Of a DNA stretch of 64,000 bases, positions 9,108 to 18,244 are shown piece after piece. The position numbers were made by a program, and so were the translations under genes. Location of the stretch: the NCBI GenBank assembly GCA_963782985.1, contig CAWALU010000012.1:482881-546880 (forward strand), written 5' to 3'. How positions within the stretch are numbered: the first letter of the stretch is position 1; every line of letters begins with the position of its first letter. The DNA comes from CAVSWT01 sp963782985. Lineage in GTDB: Bacteria; Bacteroidota; Ignavibacteria; Ignavibacteriales; Ignavibacteriaceae. The notes under the pieces are model-generated. The model saw only the letters and a program-made list of their open reading frames with translations, searched no databases and had not been told where the DNA came from.

Positions 9108-10494
9108 GATTAGCTCCGTGATGCGATGGCTGTGCGCCTTCAACTACAGCTTTAACTTCAGACATTGAAACGACAGGCAATGTTCTTGTAAACAATAAAA
9201 CAAGCGTAAAGAACAAACCAAAGCTTCCTAATAAAATTCCTAAATCAGTTAATGTTGGTGTATATATTCCCCAGCTGGAGGGCAAAAAGTCACGGTGCAA
9301 TGAGGTAACAATAATTACAAATCGTTCAAACCACATTCCAACATTAACAAAAATTACAATAACCAGCATAAGGGGAATTGATCTTCTAATTTTTTTAAAC
9401 CAGAATAGCTGCGGAAACAAAACGTTGCAGCTTAGCATCATCCAATAAGCCCAGGCATAATGACCAAATGCTCTATTGGCAAATACAAACTGTTCAAATT
9501 GATTCCCGCTGTACCAGGCAATAAATAATTCTGAAGCATATCCGTATCCCACCATACAGCTTGTAAGAATAATTATCATGTTCATTCTTTCAAGATGCTT
9601 AATGGTTATTATATGTTCCAGATTAAATACTTTTCTTACAAAAATCAGCACTGTAACAACCATTGCAAAACCTGAAAACACAGCGCCCGCTACAAAATAA
9701 GGAGGGAAAATAGTTGTGTGCCAGCCAGGCAGAACTGCAGTAGCAAAATCAAAACTAACTATGGAATGCACCGAAAGCACAAGCGGAGTTGATAGACCGG
9801 CTAATATCATATAAGCTTTTTCATAATGCTGCCAGTGTCTATTTGAATGCCTCCAGCCCAAGCTGAAAAATTTATAAATATTTTTTTTGATTGTTGAAGT
9901 TGCTCTGTCTCTTAAAGTTGCAAAATCCGGAACAAGCCCTACATACCAAAAAATTAAAGAAACAGTAAAATAGGTAGAGACTGCAAATACATCCCAAACA
10001 AGGGGAGAAATAAAATTAACAAATAAGCTATGCTGATTTGGATACGGAATTAAGTAACCCGCCAGCCACGGTCTTCCGGTATGTATTACAGGGAAAAGTC
10101 CCGCACACATAACAGCAAATATCGTCATCGCTTCGGCAAAGCGTGCAATTCCCGTTCGCCATTTTTGCCTGAGTAAAAATAAAATAGCAGAAATCAATGT
10201 TCCCGCGTGTCCGATACCAATCCAAAACACAAAATTTATGATACCAAATGCCCAACCTACCGGCTGGTTATTCCCCCACATTCCTATTCCGTAATAAAAT
10301 GTTAATCCTACAAAAAGAGCTCCGATAAGCAAAAATGTTCCTGAAATAGAAATAGCAATAAAAAAATTTCTATTAGGTTTTGTATCCATAGGAAGGGAAA
10401 TATCGCGGTCAATATCCGCAAGCGTGGAATTTCCCTCTACTAGCTGAACCTCTCTTGTATAATCCAATTTTGCGGCGTTATAATCCAAGCTCAC
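9100..10494 (-). CDS. actC: Alternative Complex III subunit C, NrfD-like membrane protein
   Basis: 464 residues and about ten transmembrane helices. This NrfD/PsrC-family quinol-binding membrane subunit docks with the ActB iron-sulfur domain. Family blocks are visible, such as GIGHAGTLISAILFL and FPVIHTGRPW, which contribute to the quinol site in this family. The start is GTG at 10492-10494, overlapping the last base of the actB stop, with GGAGGA eight bases upstream. The C-terminus is short and soluble (ends HHGANHG). The length is normal for ActC. Confidence 0.95.
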   Translation of the reverse strand: MSLDYNAAKLDYTREVQLVEGNSTLADIDRDISLPMDTKPNRNFFIAISISGTFLLIGALFVGLTFYYGIGMWGNNQPVGWAFGIINFVFWIGIGHAGTLISAILFLLRQKWRTGIARFAEAMTIFAVMCAGLFPVIHTGRPWLAGYLIPYPNQHSLFVNFISPLVWDVFAVSTYFTVSLIFWYVGLVPDFATLRDRATSTIKKNIYKFFSLGWRHSNRHWQHYEKAYMILAGLSTPLVLSVHSIVSFDFATAVLPGWHTTIFPPYFVAGAVFSGFAMVVTVLIFVRKVFNLEHIITIKHLERMNMIIILTSCMVGYGYASELFIAWYSGNQFEQFVFANRAFGHYAWAYWMMLSCNVLFPQLFWFKKIRRSIPLMLVIVIFVNVGMWFERFVIIVTSLHRDFLPSSWGIYTPTLTDLGILLGSFGLFFTLVLLFTRTLPVVSMSEVKAVVEGAQPSHHGANHG

Positions 10495-13400
10495 TATACA
10501 TCCTCCGTATGAGTGTTACGTAATTTAGCAAGGTATGTAACATTAGGACGAACATTTAATTCTTCCAAAACATAATAACCCAATTTGTGTTCTCTGTATT
10601 TTATAAAATCATCTTCCTTGTCTAATATATTTCCAAATTTAATTGCGCTGGCGCTGCAAGATTCCTGGCAGGCTGTTTTAACGTTTGAACCTTTTACCGC
10701 TCTGTTATCACGAATTGCATTTTCTCTTTCATCTTCTATTCTTTGAATACAGAATGTACACTTTTCCATAACGCCTCGCGAGCGCACTGTTACTTCAGGG
10801 TTATAGACAAAATCAAATAAAGTATTTTGCTGAAATTTATTATTAAAGTGATCCCGGAAATTGAAAAAGTTAAATCTTCTAACTTTATAAGGGCAGTTGT
10901 TTGAACAGTATCTTGTTCCAACGCATCTATTATAAACCATTTGATTTAATCCATCGGGACTGTGAGTTGTAGCGAGAACGGGACAAACATTTTCGCACGG
11001 CGCATGATCGCAATGCTGACACAACATTAATTGAGTATGAGATTTTGGCTCTTCAATAGTTCCGGAATAATATCTGTCAACTCTAAGCCAGTGCATTTCC
11101 CTTCCCGCTGCAACCTGATCTTTTCCCACAACCGGAATATTATTTTCCGAAATACACGCTACCACGCAGTCGCCGCAGCCAATACATTTGTTCTGATCTA
11201 CAACCATTCCCCATTTTACATCTTTATATTTATAATCAGGATAAAAAGTAGGCTCATGCTTTTCTTCTTTTTCTTGATGCAAAAAGTTAGGATTTTTTAT
11301 GAAGCCGGCAATTGTCCCTTCTCTAATAATTTCTCTTTTCTCAGCTGCGTCATGAGTAAGTTTATCATCAAATAAATAATGCTCTTGAGCAGTTACTAAT
11401 TTATGATCTCCGGAAATTTTCTTTACAGAAACCTGCGAATAAAGCCACGGTGAAAGCTGATAATCTTTAGTGATTAAATTAATGGCGTTGAATCCAACAT
11501 CATTTCCAACTGTGCCTGCTTTTTTTCTTCCGTAACCAAGTTCAATTGTAATTGTGTCATCCGCTGATCCCGGCTGAATAAAAACCGGAATTTCCAATTT
11601 GTTTTTACCGACGGTAATTTCAACAAGATCATTGGAATTAACGCCTAAAGTATCCGCTGTTTTTTTAGAGATGGCGGCGTAATTATCCCAAGTAATTTTT
11701 GAAACAGGATGCGGCAATTCTTGAAGCCAGCCGTTGTTTGCGTATTTGCCGTCGGCAATTGCATAGCTTTCTTTTAACGCCAGCGCATAACCTGAAGGCT
11801 GCTTGTAATCGCTATTAGAAATGGATGATGAATTAGATTCTCCAATGTTTAAGTTTCCGCCTTCAGCCATAACTACGCCGTCGTGGAGCGATCCGTACCA
11901 AAATTCTTTAAAATTTAATTTAGAATTTAAGCCGGGATAAATTTCTTTTTCCCAATTGCCCATTAAATATTTATGGTAAATATCTTCTTCAAATCCATCA
12001 GGTTTGCCGCTCATCCAATGAAGTAAAAGAGCTTCCTTTTGTCTTGTCTTAAATATTGGCGCAATTACAGGCTGCTGTAGTGAAAAGAAATCGGTTCTCG
12101 TTCTGAAGTCGCCCCACGATTCAAAAGCATGATGAATCGGTAAAACGTAATTACAATTTATCGACGTTTCATTTTCAGTTTCAGTTAACGCAATTTTATA
12201 CTCAACATTTTTTAATGCTGATTCATATCCATAATCGCTTGCAAGATGATAAACCGGATTGGAATCAAAATGAATGACAGCACCAACTTGACCGTTTTTC
12301 ATTTTGCTAACTAACTCTTCCCATTCGCCTTTTTTGGTAAAAGGATTCATTAATATTGGAATAGAATTAAAATTATAAAGATTTTTTGCGCCGATTTTTT
12401 CATTCAAAAGATTAATCGCTGAGTGTACATTTTCAGGCAAAATATTTCCAGCGTAAACAACAGCCGAGCCGTTATTCTTCTTTAAATCATCCACCAAAAG
12501 CTTTAAAGTTTTTTCAGACAAAGAATATTTTTTAGCAAAAGTTGATAAGCTGTAACTGCCGGAACCGCTTCCCAATTCATTCAGCAAAGCCATCACAAAT
12601 TCATACTGCGTATCGGGTCGCAAGCGAAGTCTGTAATCAGCGTTCATTCCGGTTAAAGAAAGATTTCCTTCAACGGCGTAAAGTCTGTTAAAATTTTTTA
12701 AGTTGTCAACGTCTCTGCCTTCCGCAAATAAGCGGACATTCTCAACTACGTTTCCCTCGCGTCCTAAAAAATCGCCTTCGAGAGATAAAATAATTTTAGC
12801 TTCGTTCCATTTTATTGTTGGAAAGAATTGATTTCCAAAAGAATTTTGCCAGCTTGAATTTCTATTTTCATCATTAAACAATTCATAAGAATAAACTTTT
12901 ACGTTTGAAAACTTTTGCGAAAATTCTTCAAGTAATTTTTTTTGAGTTGGAGAAATTATTTTTTTGGTGATAATTGAAATTTCTTTTCCGCCGCTTTTTA
13001 ACAATGCGCTGATAATATCCGCATCGGAGTGAGCCCAGGTGGATTTCATAAATCCGCCGCCGCTTTTTCGTAAAGGCTGCTGAAGTCTTTCCGGATTATA
13101 TAATTCTAAAATTTCCGCTTGGTCTTGCGCGTTAGCTTTTCCTTTGTTAATTGGATGATCGGGATTTCCAATAACTTTAATTGGTCTGCCTTCGCGTGTT
13201 TTAATTAAAATTCCCGAACCATTATTAGTAGTTGAAGAATAATAATTCGGCTTACCGACGGTAATTTCTTCAGGCATATTTGTGTAAGGAATAATCTCGC
13301 CTTCGTCGCGGTAATTAGAGCAGCCCGTTGCCGCCAGCGCTGCGGAAGCGCCGATTAAAGCTAAAAATTTTCTTCTTGAAAAACCTGATAATTTATTAAC

Positions 13401-13553
13401 GTTAAAATCTTCTGTAACGCCCGGCTTAAATTCATTCTTGCTTAATTCATTAATAGAGGGATCGCCTGCTAATTGTTCAAAACTTTTCCAATAATTAGGA
13501 TCAAGTTTTTTAGCGCCGTTCATATTATTTAAATCTTTTGAATCATCAGCCAT
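10494..13553 (-). CDS. actB: Alternative Complex III subunit B, molybdopterin-like/FeS protein
   Basis: About 1019 residues. A TAT signal with the S-R-R-K-F-L motif at 59-64 ends in a lipobox-like Cys at 78. The first part (to about 740) is a molybdopterin-oxidoreductase-like fold, which in ACIII carries no Mo cofactor. The C-terminal 240 residues form a ferredoxin-like domain with cysteine groups CIGCGDCVVAC, CQHCDHAPC..VCP, CVGTRYCSNNCP and CTFC. I chose the ATG at 13551-13553 because AGGTGG is placed as its ribosome-binding site; a GTG three codons upstream is the alternative. The start overlaps the small upstream gene (ATGGCTGA). It is exported with ActA to the periplasmic face. Confidence 0.95.
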   Translation of the reverse strand: MADDSKDLNNMNGAKKLDPNYWKSFEQLAGDPSINELSKNEFKPGVTEDFNVNKLSGFSRRKFLALIGASAALAATGCSNYRDEGEIIPYTNMPEEITVGKPNYYSSTTNNGSGILIKTREGRPIKVIGNPDHPINKGKANAQDQAEILELYNPERLQQPLRKSGGGFMKSTWAHSDADIISALLKSGGKEISIITKKIISPTQKKLLEEFSQKFSNVKVYSYELFNDENRNSSWQNSFGNQFFPTIKWNEAKIILSLEGDFLGREGNVVENVRLFAEGRDVDNLKNFNRLYAVEGNLSLTGMNADYRLRLRPDTQYEFVMALLNELGSGSGSYSLSTFAKKYSLSEKTLKLLVDDLKKNNGSAVVYAGNILPENVHSAINLLNEKIGAKNLYNFNSIPILMNPFTKKGEWEELVSKMKNGQVGAVIHFDSNPVYHLASDYGYESALKNVEYKIALTETENETSINCNYVLPIHHAFESWGDFRTRTDFFSLQQPVIAPIFKTRQKEALLLHWMSGKPDGFEEDIYHKYLMGNWEKEIYPGLNSKLNFKEFWYGSLHDGVVMAEGGNLNIGESNSSSISNSDYKQPSGYALALKESYAIADGKYANNGWLQELPHPVSKITWDNYAAISKKTADTLGVNSNDLVEITVGKNKLEIPVFIQPGSADDTITIELGYGRKKAGTVGNDVGFNAINLITKDYQLSPWLYSQVSVKKISGDHKLVTAQEHYLFDDKLTHDAAEKREIIREGTIAGFIKNPNFLHQEKEEKHEPTFYPDYKYKDVKWGMVVDQNKCIGCGDCVVACISENNIPVVGKDQVAAGREMHWLRVDRYYSGTIEEPKSHTQLMLCQHCDHAPCENVCPVLATTHSPDGLNQMVYNRCVGTRYCSNNCPYKVRRFNFFNFRDHFNNKFQQNTLFDFVYNPEVTVRSRGVMEKCTFCIQRIEDERENAIRDNRAVKGSNVKTACQESCSASAIKFGNILDKEDDFIKYREHKLGYYVLEELNVRPNVTYLAKLRNTHTEDV

Positions 13554-13758
13554 TTTTTCCACCTATATTTTTTCTGCTGACTGCTTGGGGATTTAGCTTA
13601 ACTTTAATTTTACCGGATTCGGCTGACTTATTATTTTTTTTCATTATTAAGTTCAATGGAAATGAATTAAGAACCATAAAAATAAACATTCCTTTTACAG
13701 ACGTTAAAAAGAAATTTCTTCTCATTATTTTCTTTTCCACTTTATTAATTTCCTGCAT
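13546..13758 (-). CDS. Small secreted or anchored protein between actA and actB
   Basis: 70 residues from the ATG at 13756-13758, which has AGGA seven bases upstream. Residues about 9-40 hold an RRNFFLTS motif followed by a hydrophobic stretch, resembling a twin-arginine signal/anchor. The tail is basic (KIKVKLNPQAVSRKN). It fills the gap between actA and actB exactly and overlaps the actB start by eight bases, which argues for a translated gene rather than a chance ORF. I do not know a named ACIII subunit of this type. It could be a small assembly factor or a minor subunit of the complex. No cofactor motif is present. Confidence 0.6.
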   Translation of the reverse strand: MQEINKVEKKIMRRNFFLTSVKGMFIFMVLNSFPLNLIMKKNNKSAESGKIKVKLNPQAVSRKNIGGKNG

Positions 13759-13777
13759 AGTTTTTCCTGTTAAACAA

Positions 13778-14347
13778 TTATCTATGACAAGCCCAACAAT
13801 TTTCGGGACCATTGTTAATATTTTTAAGATTCGGCAGTTTTGTGTGAATATTTCTATGGCAATTCAAGCAGCTGCTCATTGTAAATGAATTCATTTGACC
13901 CACAACTTCCATTCGTGTTATTTCGCCATGACAGGCTGTGCAGTCAATACCTTTATTAACATGAACGCTGTGGTTAAAATAAACGTAATCGGGAACCCTG
14001 TGAACGCGCTTCCAAGGTATGGCGGCGCCGTCATTATAATATTTTGTTAATTTCACAATTTCAGGTCTATCTTTTCTTGCCACTGAATGGCAGTTCATGC
14101 AAGTGGCAACAGCGGGAACCATAGCATGCCTTCCCTTTTCTACAGCAACGTGGCAATATTGGCAATCAATCTGCAAATCGCCGGCATGAAGTTTATGAGA
14201 AAACAGTATGGGTTGGTCAGGTGTATACCCAACCCCGTCTCTTTCAGCTTTGGATACAAAATATGTAACCGCAAATGTAGCTGCGGCCACGAATAGTATT
14301 ATTGGCAGGCGAGTTCGCAGTATGTAATCCAATAAAGACTTTTTCAT
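13778..14347 (-). CDS. actA: Alternative Complex III subunit A, pentahaem cytochrome c
   Basis: 189 residues. An N-terminal membrane anchor (about 13-30) is followed by five CxxCH haem sites: CQYCH, CMNCH, CTACH, CLNCH and, at the extreme C-terminus, CWACH followed by Arg and the stop. This matches the pentahaem ActA that carries electrons in ACIII. It is the first gene of the act-cox unit, with AAGGA six bases upstream of the ATG. The protein is on the short side for ActA, because nothing follows the fifth haem motif. It is anchored in the inner membrane facing the periplasm. Confidence 0.94.
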   Translation of the reverse strand: MKKSLLDYILRTRLPIILFVAAATFAVTYFVSKAERDGVGYTPDQPILFSHKLHAGDLQIDCQYCHVAVEKGRHAMVPAVATCMNCHSVARKDRPEIVKLTKYYNDGAAIPWKRVHRVPDYVYFNHSVHVNKGIDCTACHGEITRMEVVGQMNSFTMSSCLNCHRNIHTKLPNLKNINNGPENCWACHR

Positions 14348-14676
14348 TCTTGTCCTTTAATTGCAAACTATTTAAATGGAATACTAAAGAGACTCAAAAA
14401 AAAACAAATAGATTTCTTTTGTCAATAAAATTTATTGACGCCAAAATATGAATTTGTTTTGAGTAAATGGCGCGGCAACTTTTAAAGCCCGCAATGATCT
14501 TTGATTAATTTTAACTTTAAAACTTAGGCGACAAAATTATAAAATTAAACAAATAAAACAAAAATGATGGAAATTAATTTTGCGCCCTTTATATAGACTT
14601 ATAAAAAAATCAATATAGTAACCTTAATGAAATTTTTTTGTTGGACTATTTTTATTATTTCCCCTCATTCTTTCTG
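14348..14676 (-). other. Intergenic leader of the act-cox operon
   Basis: Strongly AT-rich, with no credible ORF on either strand. It separates the Lgt paralogue stop from actA and must hold the promoter of the respiratory unit; the best candidate is listed separately. I see no clear terminator hairpin for the upstream lgt-like gene. Confidence 0.6.
14532..14563 (-). promoter_or_regulatory. Candidate Bacteroidota-type promoter of the act-cox operon
   Basis: Read on the minus strand, TTTTG (14559-14563) is followed after 19 bases by TAATTTTG (14532-14539). This fits the TTG / TAnnTTTG primary-sigma consensus described for Bacteroidota. It would give a leader of about 175 bases before actA. 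The region is very AT-rich, so chance matches are likely; this is a prediction only. Confidence 0.35.
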
Positions 14677-15513
14677 CTATGATTCTGCCGGTATAACATT
14701 ATATCGAAACCTTAACAATAAGAATGAAGATGTAATGAACACCATAATGCACATTACTTGCCCTGAAGTTAAAAAACCGAAAATTTTTCCCGGATAATCT
14801 CCTCTAAAAAATTCCAAACAAAATCTTGTTATTCCATAAAGAAGCCAAAATAGGATAAACAAAAAACCAGCGCGATAATTATATTTTTTAAATATGAATG
14901 AACATATTAAAAACAAGACCAGCCCATTTAATGAGAGATAGAGTTGAACCGGATGCAAAGGTAACGAATTGTTTGCGGTTAAATTTATTAAACCCTTATT
15001 TACGTGGTCAGTAAAAGGATAAGAGCCGGGAGGATACCTAACGCCCCACGCTGCGTTTGTAATTGTGCCATAATCATCACCATTCAAAAAGCAACTGATA
15101 CGTCCAATCATAATTCCCAAGCCTAAAACACTAGAGGCAATATCGAGGTGTGAAAGCCAATCTTCATTTTTTAATTTTAAATAAATAACAAATATTATAG
15201 CGCCAAAAAAATATCCTCCAAAAGAAATTGTAGAACCATTCAATTCTAATAATATAGAAGGCTGTTGAAAAACCAATTTAATATTTAACAATAAGTATAA
15301 TAATCTAACGCCTATTATTCCCGCAAAACTTCCCACAATTGCAGCGCCCCATGCATAGTACTCTGATAAACCTTTAGCCTTGGACCTTCTTACATATATA
15401 ATTAAACAAACTAACATGGCGCCGCTGTATATTACCGCAAGTTCAGGAACAAGCCAGCTAAAAATTCCAGTATTAAATTTTTCATTAAGAAATTTAATTA
15501 TAACTGGTCTCAT
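14677..15513 (-). CDS. Divergent prolipoprotein diacylglyceryl transferase (Lgt) paralogue
   Basis: 278 residues with seven or so hydrophobic helices and the Lgt signature region at 137-149 (GRISCFLNGDDYG) plus HPVQLY at 187-192. Canonical Lgt transfers diacylglycerol from phosphatidylglycerol to the lipobox Cys. Compared with E. coli Lgt, several important positions differ: the HGG histidine is Phe98, the first Asn of the signature is Cys141, and the Glu is Asp146, while R138, N144 and G149 are kept. This looks like a paralogue with a special substrate rather than the housekeeping enzyme. Its start overlaps the stop of the upstream metalloprotease (ATGA), so the two are translationally coupled. 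See findings. Confidence 0.82.
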   Translation of the reverse strand: MRPVIIKFLNEKFNTGIFSWLVPELAVIYSGAMLVCLIIYVRRSKAKGLSEYYAWGAAIVGSFAGIIGVRLLYLLLNIKLVFQQPSILLELNGSTISFGGYFFGAIIFVIYLKLKNEDWLSHLDIASSVLGLGIMIGRISCFLNGDDYGTITNAAWGVRYPPGSYPFTDHVNKGLINLTANNSLPLHPVQLYLSLNGLVLFLICSFIFKKYNYRAGFLFILFWLLYGITRFCLEFFRGDYPGKIFGFLTSGQVMCIMVFITSSFLLLRFRYNVIPAES

Positions 15514-17963
15514 TTATTTTTATTTTTTATTCTATGCCTCCTATAAAACCCATATAAAAAAGGAATTCCGAATACCGCTAATACTCCCGCCCTTGCAAAA
15601 TTATTTTTCTCATCGCCGTCTGTGCTTGCTGTTACGCCAGTTGAGCAGCTGCATTCAGGCTCGCCTGTAGCATTAATTACCGCGTATGGAACATTCAAAT
15701 TTATTACAGTTCCATCGCTGGTATTATTTGAAACAAATAAATTTCCGCCGCTCGCATCGGAAGTGCTTACACGATAATACAACTTAGAACCCGTTTTAAG
15801 CGTATTCCACATAGAACTTGCTAATTGCCAAGTTGCTTTTCCGCCATCCGAAGCTGTAACTCCGCTTAACCAGCCGCTGGAAAATAAATTTGAACTAAAT
15901 CCAGCGTCGCTTGCCACTTCCACTTTAAATTTTGTATTGAAAGGCAAAGTTCCAGTAGTAATTGCATTTCCTGATGAATTAAAAGTATAATCTTTACCTG
16001 TCCAAATTGTAAATGTAGGGGGGGTAGTTGATGAATTATTTAAATAGTCATCATTAATATCAATGATTGCAACTTTATCATTTAGGAAAAGTCCTGCTCT
16101 TGCAAAACCCGTTAAAACTTTTTCAGTTAATCGACTAGTACCAAGGAAAGAAGCTAATTGTCTTTCCAAATCTACATAAGAATCTTGCACCTTTTTATCC
16201 GTTAAACCATTAACTATTCCGGTGCCCGCCGTAGTCATGGCATTCATTAGCCCTACATTGGTTAACAAAATTCCTAAAGCGCCTGAAGCGTCCAATTCTA
16301 ACCGGGTGTTCCACAATGCCCAACAAATCATCTGTCCATCTGCATGGACTTCTTTATTGCCGCCCAATAAATATCGATGTTCGGGAAAGACGTCATTAGC
16401 TTCACACTGCCTGGGAATAAATCCAGACTGAACCGGGGTTGCACAATTATGCGCCCACCATTTCCCGAACGTATCAGTATTGTGAATTGTACTTGACCAA
16501 AAATCTGCTATACCCTCGTTAATAGATCCGGTCATGCTTCCGCCGCCAACTCCATACTGCAATCCATTAATGTTATGACCATATTCATGAGCTAAAACTG
16601 TGGCATCAATAGCAGCATTAAATATATCGCCGCAGGAAGTACTTGAACTTGTTGTTGCATTACATATGTAAAATCGTCCATCGGACCAAGCGTTTTGGTC
16701 GCCCCCTAAATTAACCTTTGCAGTAAACGCCGGCAGCGGCTGACTTCCAAAAAGCTTTGCTAAATATCGCACATGATAAATCCAGCCAAAAGCATTTATT
16801 TCTTGAAATCTTGAATTGTATCCGGATGACGACGTTCTATCAACAGTAGTTCCATTTAAAGGTGAAACATTAAAATTAGCGCTGCCCGATGAGCCTGCCG
16901 AAATTGTTAAATCAGAAGAAGTAACCCCATCAGCTCCGTTGTTAGTAACTGTTAATTGACCGCTAAGTTTTAGTTTATACTTTCCGCCGGACGGAGGATC
17001 AACTTGAAAGCTCATTTCTGTTGTTCCAACATTCGGATCAGGATTAAAAACTAAACCTTTGGCGGAATCAGAAAAAAACTGAGGGAGAAGCTGTAACACA
17101 TTCCCATTTTCCGCATCAACCCATATCATATAGTTTCCATCCTCGGCGTTTAGTTCATACTTCCATGCATATTTAAATCCTTCTTCGTAAGGGACGATAA
17201 CTAGTTCGGGTTTTGATTGATCTCTATTAACATTAGCTTTGGAATATTTTTGAACATATTTAATTCCAGCGGCAATAGCTTCATCGGCGCCTAATCTCTG
17301 TTGATTAGTCAAATTAATCTTGGAAAAAACATTCCCATTTATAGAATTAAATTGGCTTTCCCTATTTGTGAATAGTAATTGTGAATTTTCAACTTTAACT
17401 TTATTGTACATAAACTTGAATGGAAAAACTGTCGATCTACTTTGAACCAGTTCTTTCATTTCTTCGTAAGCGTTTCTTGTTTCATCAATAGTTTCATTAC
17501 TCAGTTTGCCAAGTTTACGGTTAAGATTATTTTGAAAATCATTATCATACTTTCTTTGATAGTCAGCCAATCCTTTTTCATCCTCGACTCCCTTATTCGT
17601 TACTTCTTTACTAGCCGGTTGTATTGAATTCAAATCAACCTCCAACCCTATTGTTTTAAGAAGATTTGCAATCTGATTTTTAGCGTCTTCAAAACTTTGG
17701 GCGTTTTTCTTCTCCCTTAAGCTTACTTGAAAAGGCTCGCCATCATATGTAGGAAGATAACCGGTTCCCAATCTTTCAAGCGCTTTTCTAGCTAATTCAA
17801 GTTTGGGGCGTTTTAATTCAGGCAGAAAGACCGGCGGAACTTTATAAGTTTGCTGCTGTTCCGATTGCGAATAAAAGGTTGATGGGAAAATGAAAATCAA
17901 GGAAACAAAAAACAAAAAAAGATTTCCATTCAAAAAACAAAAACGATTCGTAAAATTTTTCAT
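15510..17963 (-). CDS. Secreted M36-like (fungalysin-type) metalloprotease with Cys-TM-Arg C-terminus
   Basis: 817 residues. A signal peptide (about 1-33) and a propeptide-like region with FTP/PepSY character (about 185-295) precede a zinc protease domain with H459-E460-x2-H463 and E483 in INEGIADFW. A beta-rich domain (about 645-765) follows. The C-terminus is unusual: C771 and C773 (CSC), a flexible Ser/Thr/Asp segment, a hydrophobic helix at about 790-806, then RRHRIKNKNK. That layout resembles C-terminal surface-sorting signals (MYXO-CTERM or JDVT-CTERM style) rather than the type IX sorting domain used by other secreted proteins here. The Lgt paralogue follows with a four-base overlap. 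The gene looks intact. Confidence 0.85.
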   Translation of the reverse strand: MKNFTNRFCFLNGNLFLFFVSLIFIFPSTFYSQSEQQQTYKVPPVFLPELKRPKLELARKALERLGTGYLPTYDGEPFQVSLREKKNAQSFEDAKNQIANLLKTIGLEVDLNSIQPASKEVTNKGVEDEKGLADYQRKYDNDFQNNLNRKLGKLSNETIDETRNAYEEMKELVQSRSTVFPFKFMYNKVKVENSQLLFTNRESQFNSINGNVFSKINLTNQQRLGADEAIAAGIKYVQKYSKANVNRDQSKPELVIVPYEEGFKYAWKYELNAEDGNYMIWVDAENGNVLQLLPQFFSDSAKGLVFNPDPNVGTTEMSFQVDPPSGGKYKLKLSGQLTVTNNGADGVTSSDLTISAGSSGSANFNVSPLNGTTVDRTSSSGYNSRFQEINAFGWIYHVRYLAKLFGSQPLPAFTAKVNLGGDQNAWSDGRFYICNATTSSSTSCGDIFNAAIDATVLAHEYGHNINGLQYGVGGGSMTGSINEGIADFWSSTIHNTDTFGKWWAHNCATPVQSGFIPRQCEANDVFPEHRYLLGGNKEVHADGQMICWALWNTRLELDASGALGILLTNVGLMNAMTTAGTGIVNGLTDKKVQDSYVDLERQLASFLGTSRLTEKVLTGFARAGLFLNDKVAIIDINDDYLNNSSTTPPTFTIWTGKDYTFNSSGNAITTGTLPFNTKFKVEVASDAGFSSNLFSSGWLSGVTASDGGKATWQLASSMWNTLKTGSKLYYRVSTSDASGGNLFVSNNTSDGTVINLNVPYAVINATGEPECSCSTGVTASTDGDEKNNFARAGVLAVFGIPFLYGFYRRHRIKNKNK

Positions 17964-18244
17964 GGGAACGCCCTCATATTTTATTGCTTATAAATGTGGT
18001 CTATTGCCTAATAATAATGCATCAATAATTTCTTGATTAATCTTTTATAATAAAAATTTTTATAATAAATTTAAACCGAATTCAATAGAATCATTCATTG
18101 AAACAAGATATCAAAACAATAATAATACCGAGAGCGATAGTGGAGATAGATTGAGTAGAAAAGTTAAGTATGGAGAAATAATAAAAATTTAATAACGAAA
18201 AAAAAATATTTAGTATTAGGAATATTTTTTACTTATGATATAAA

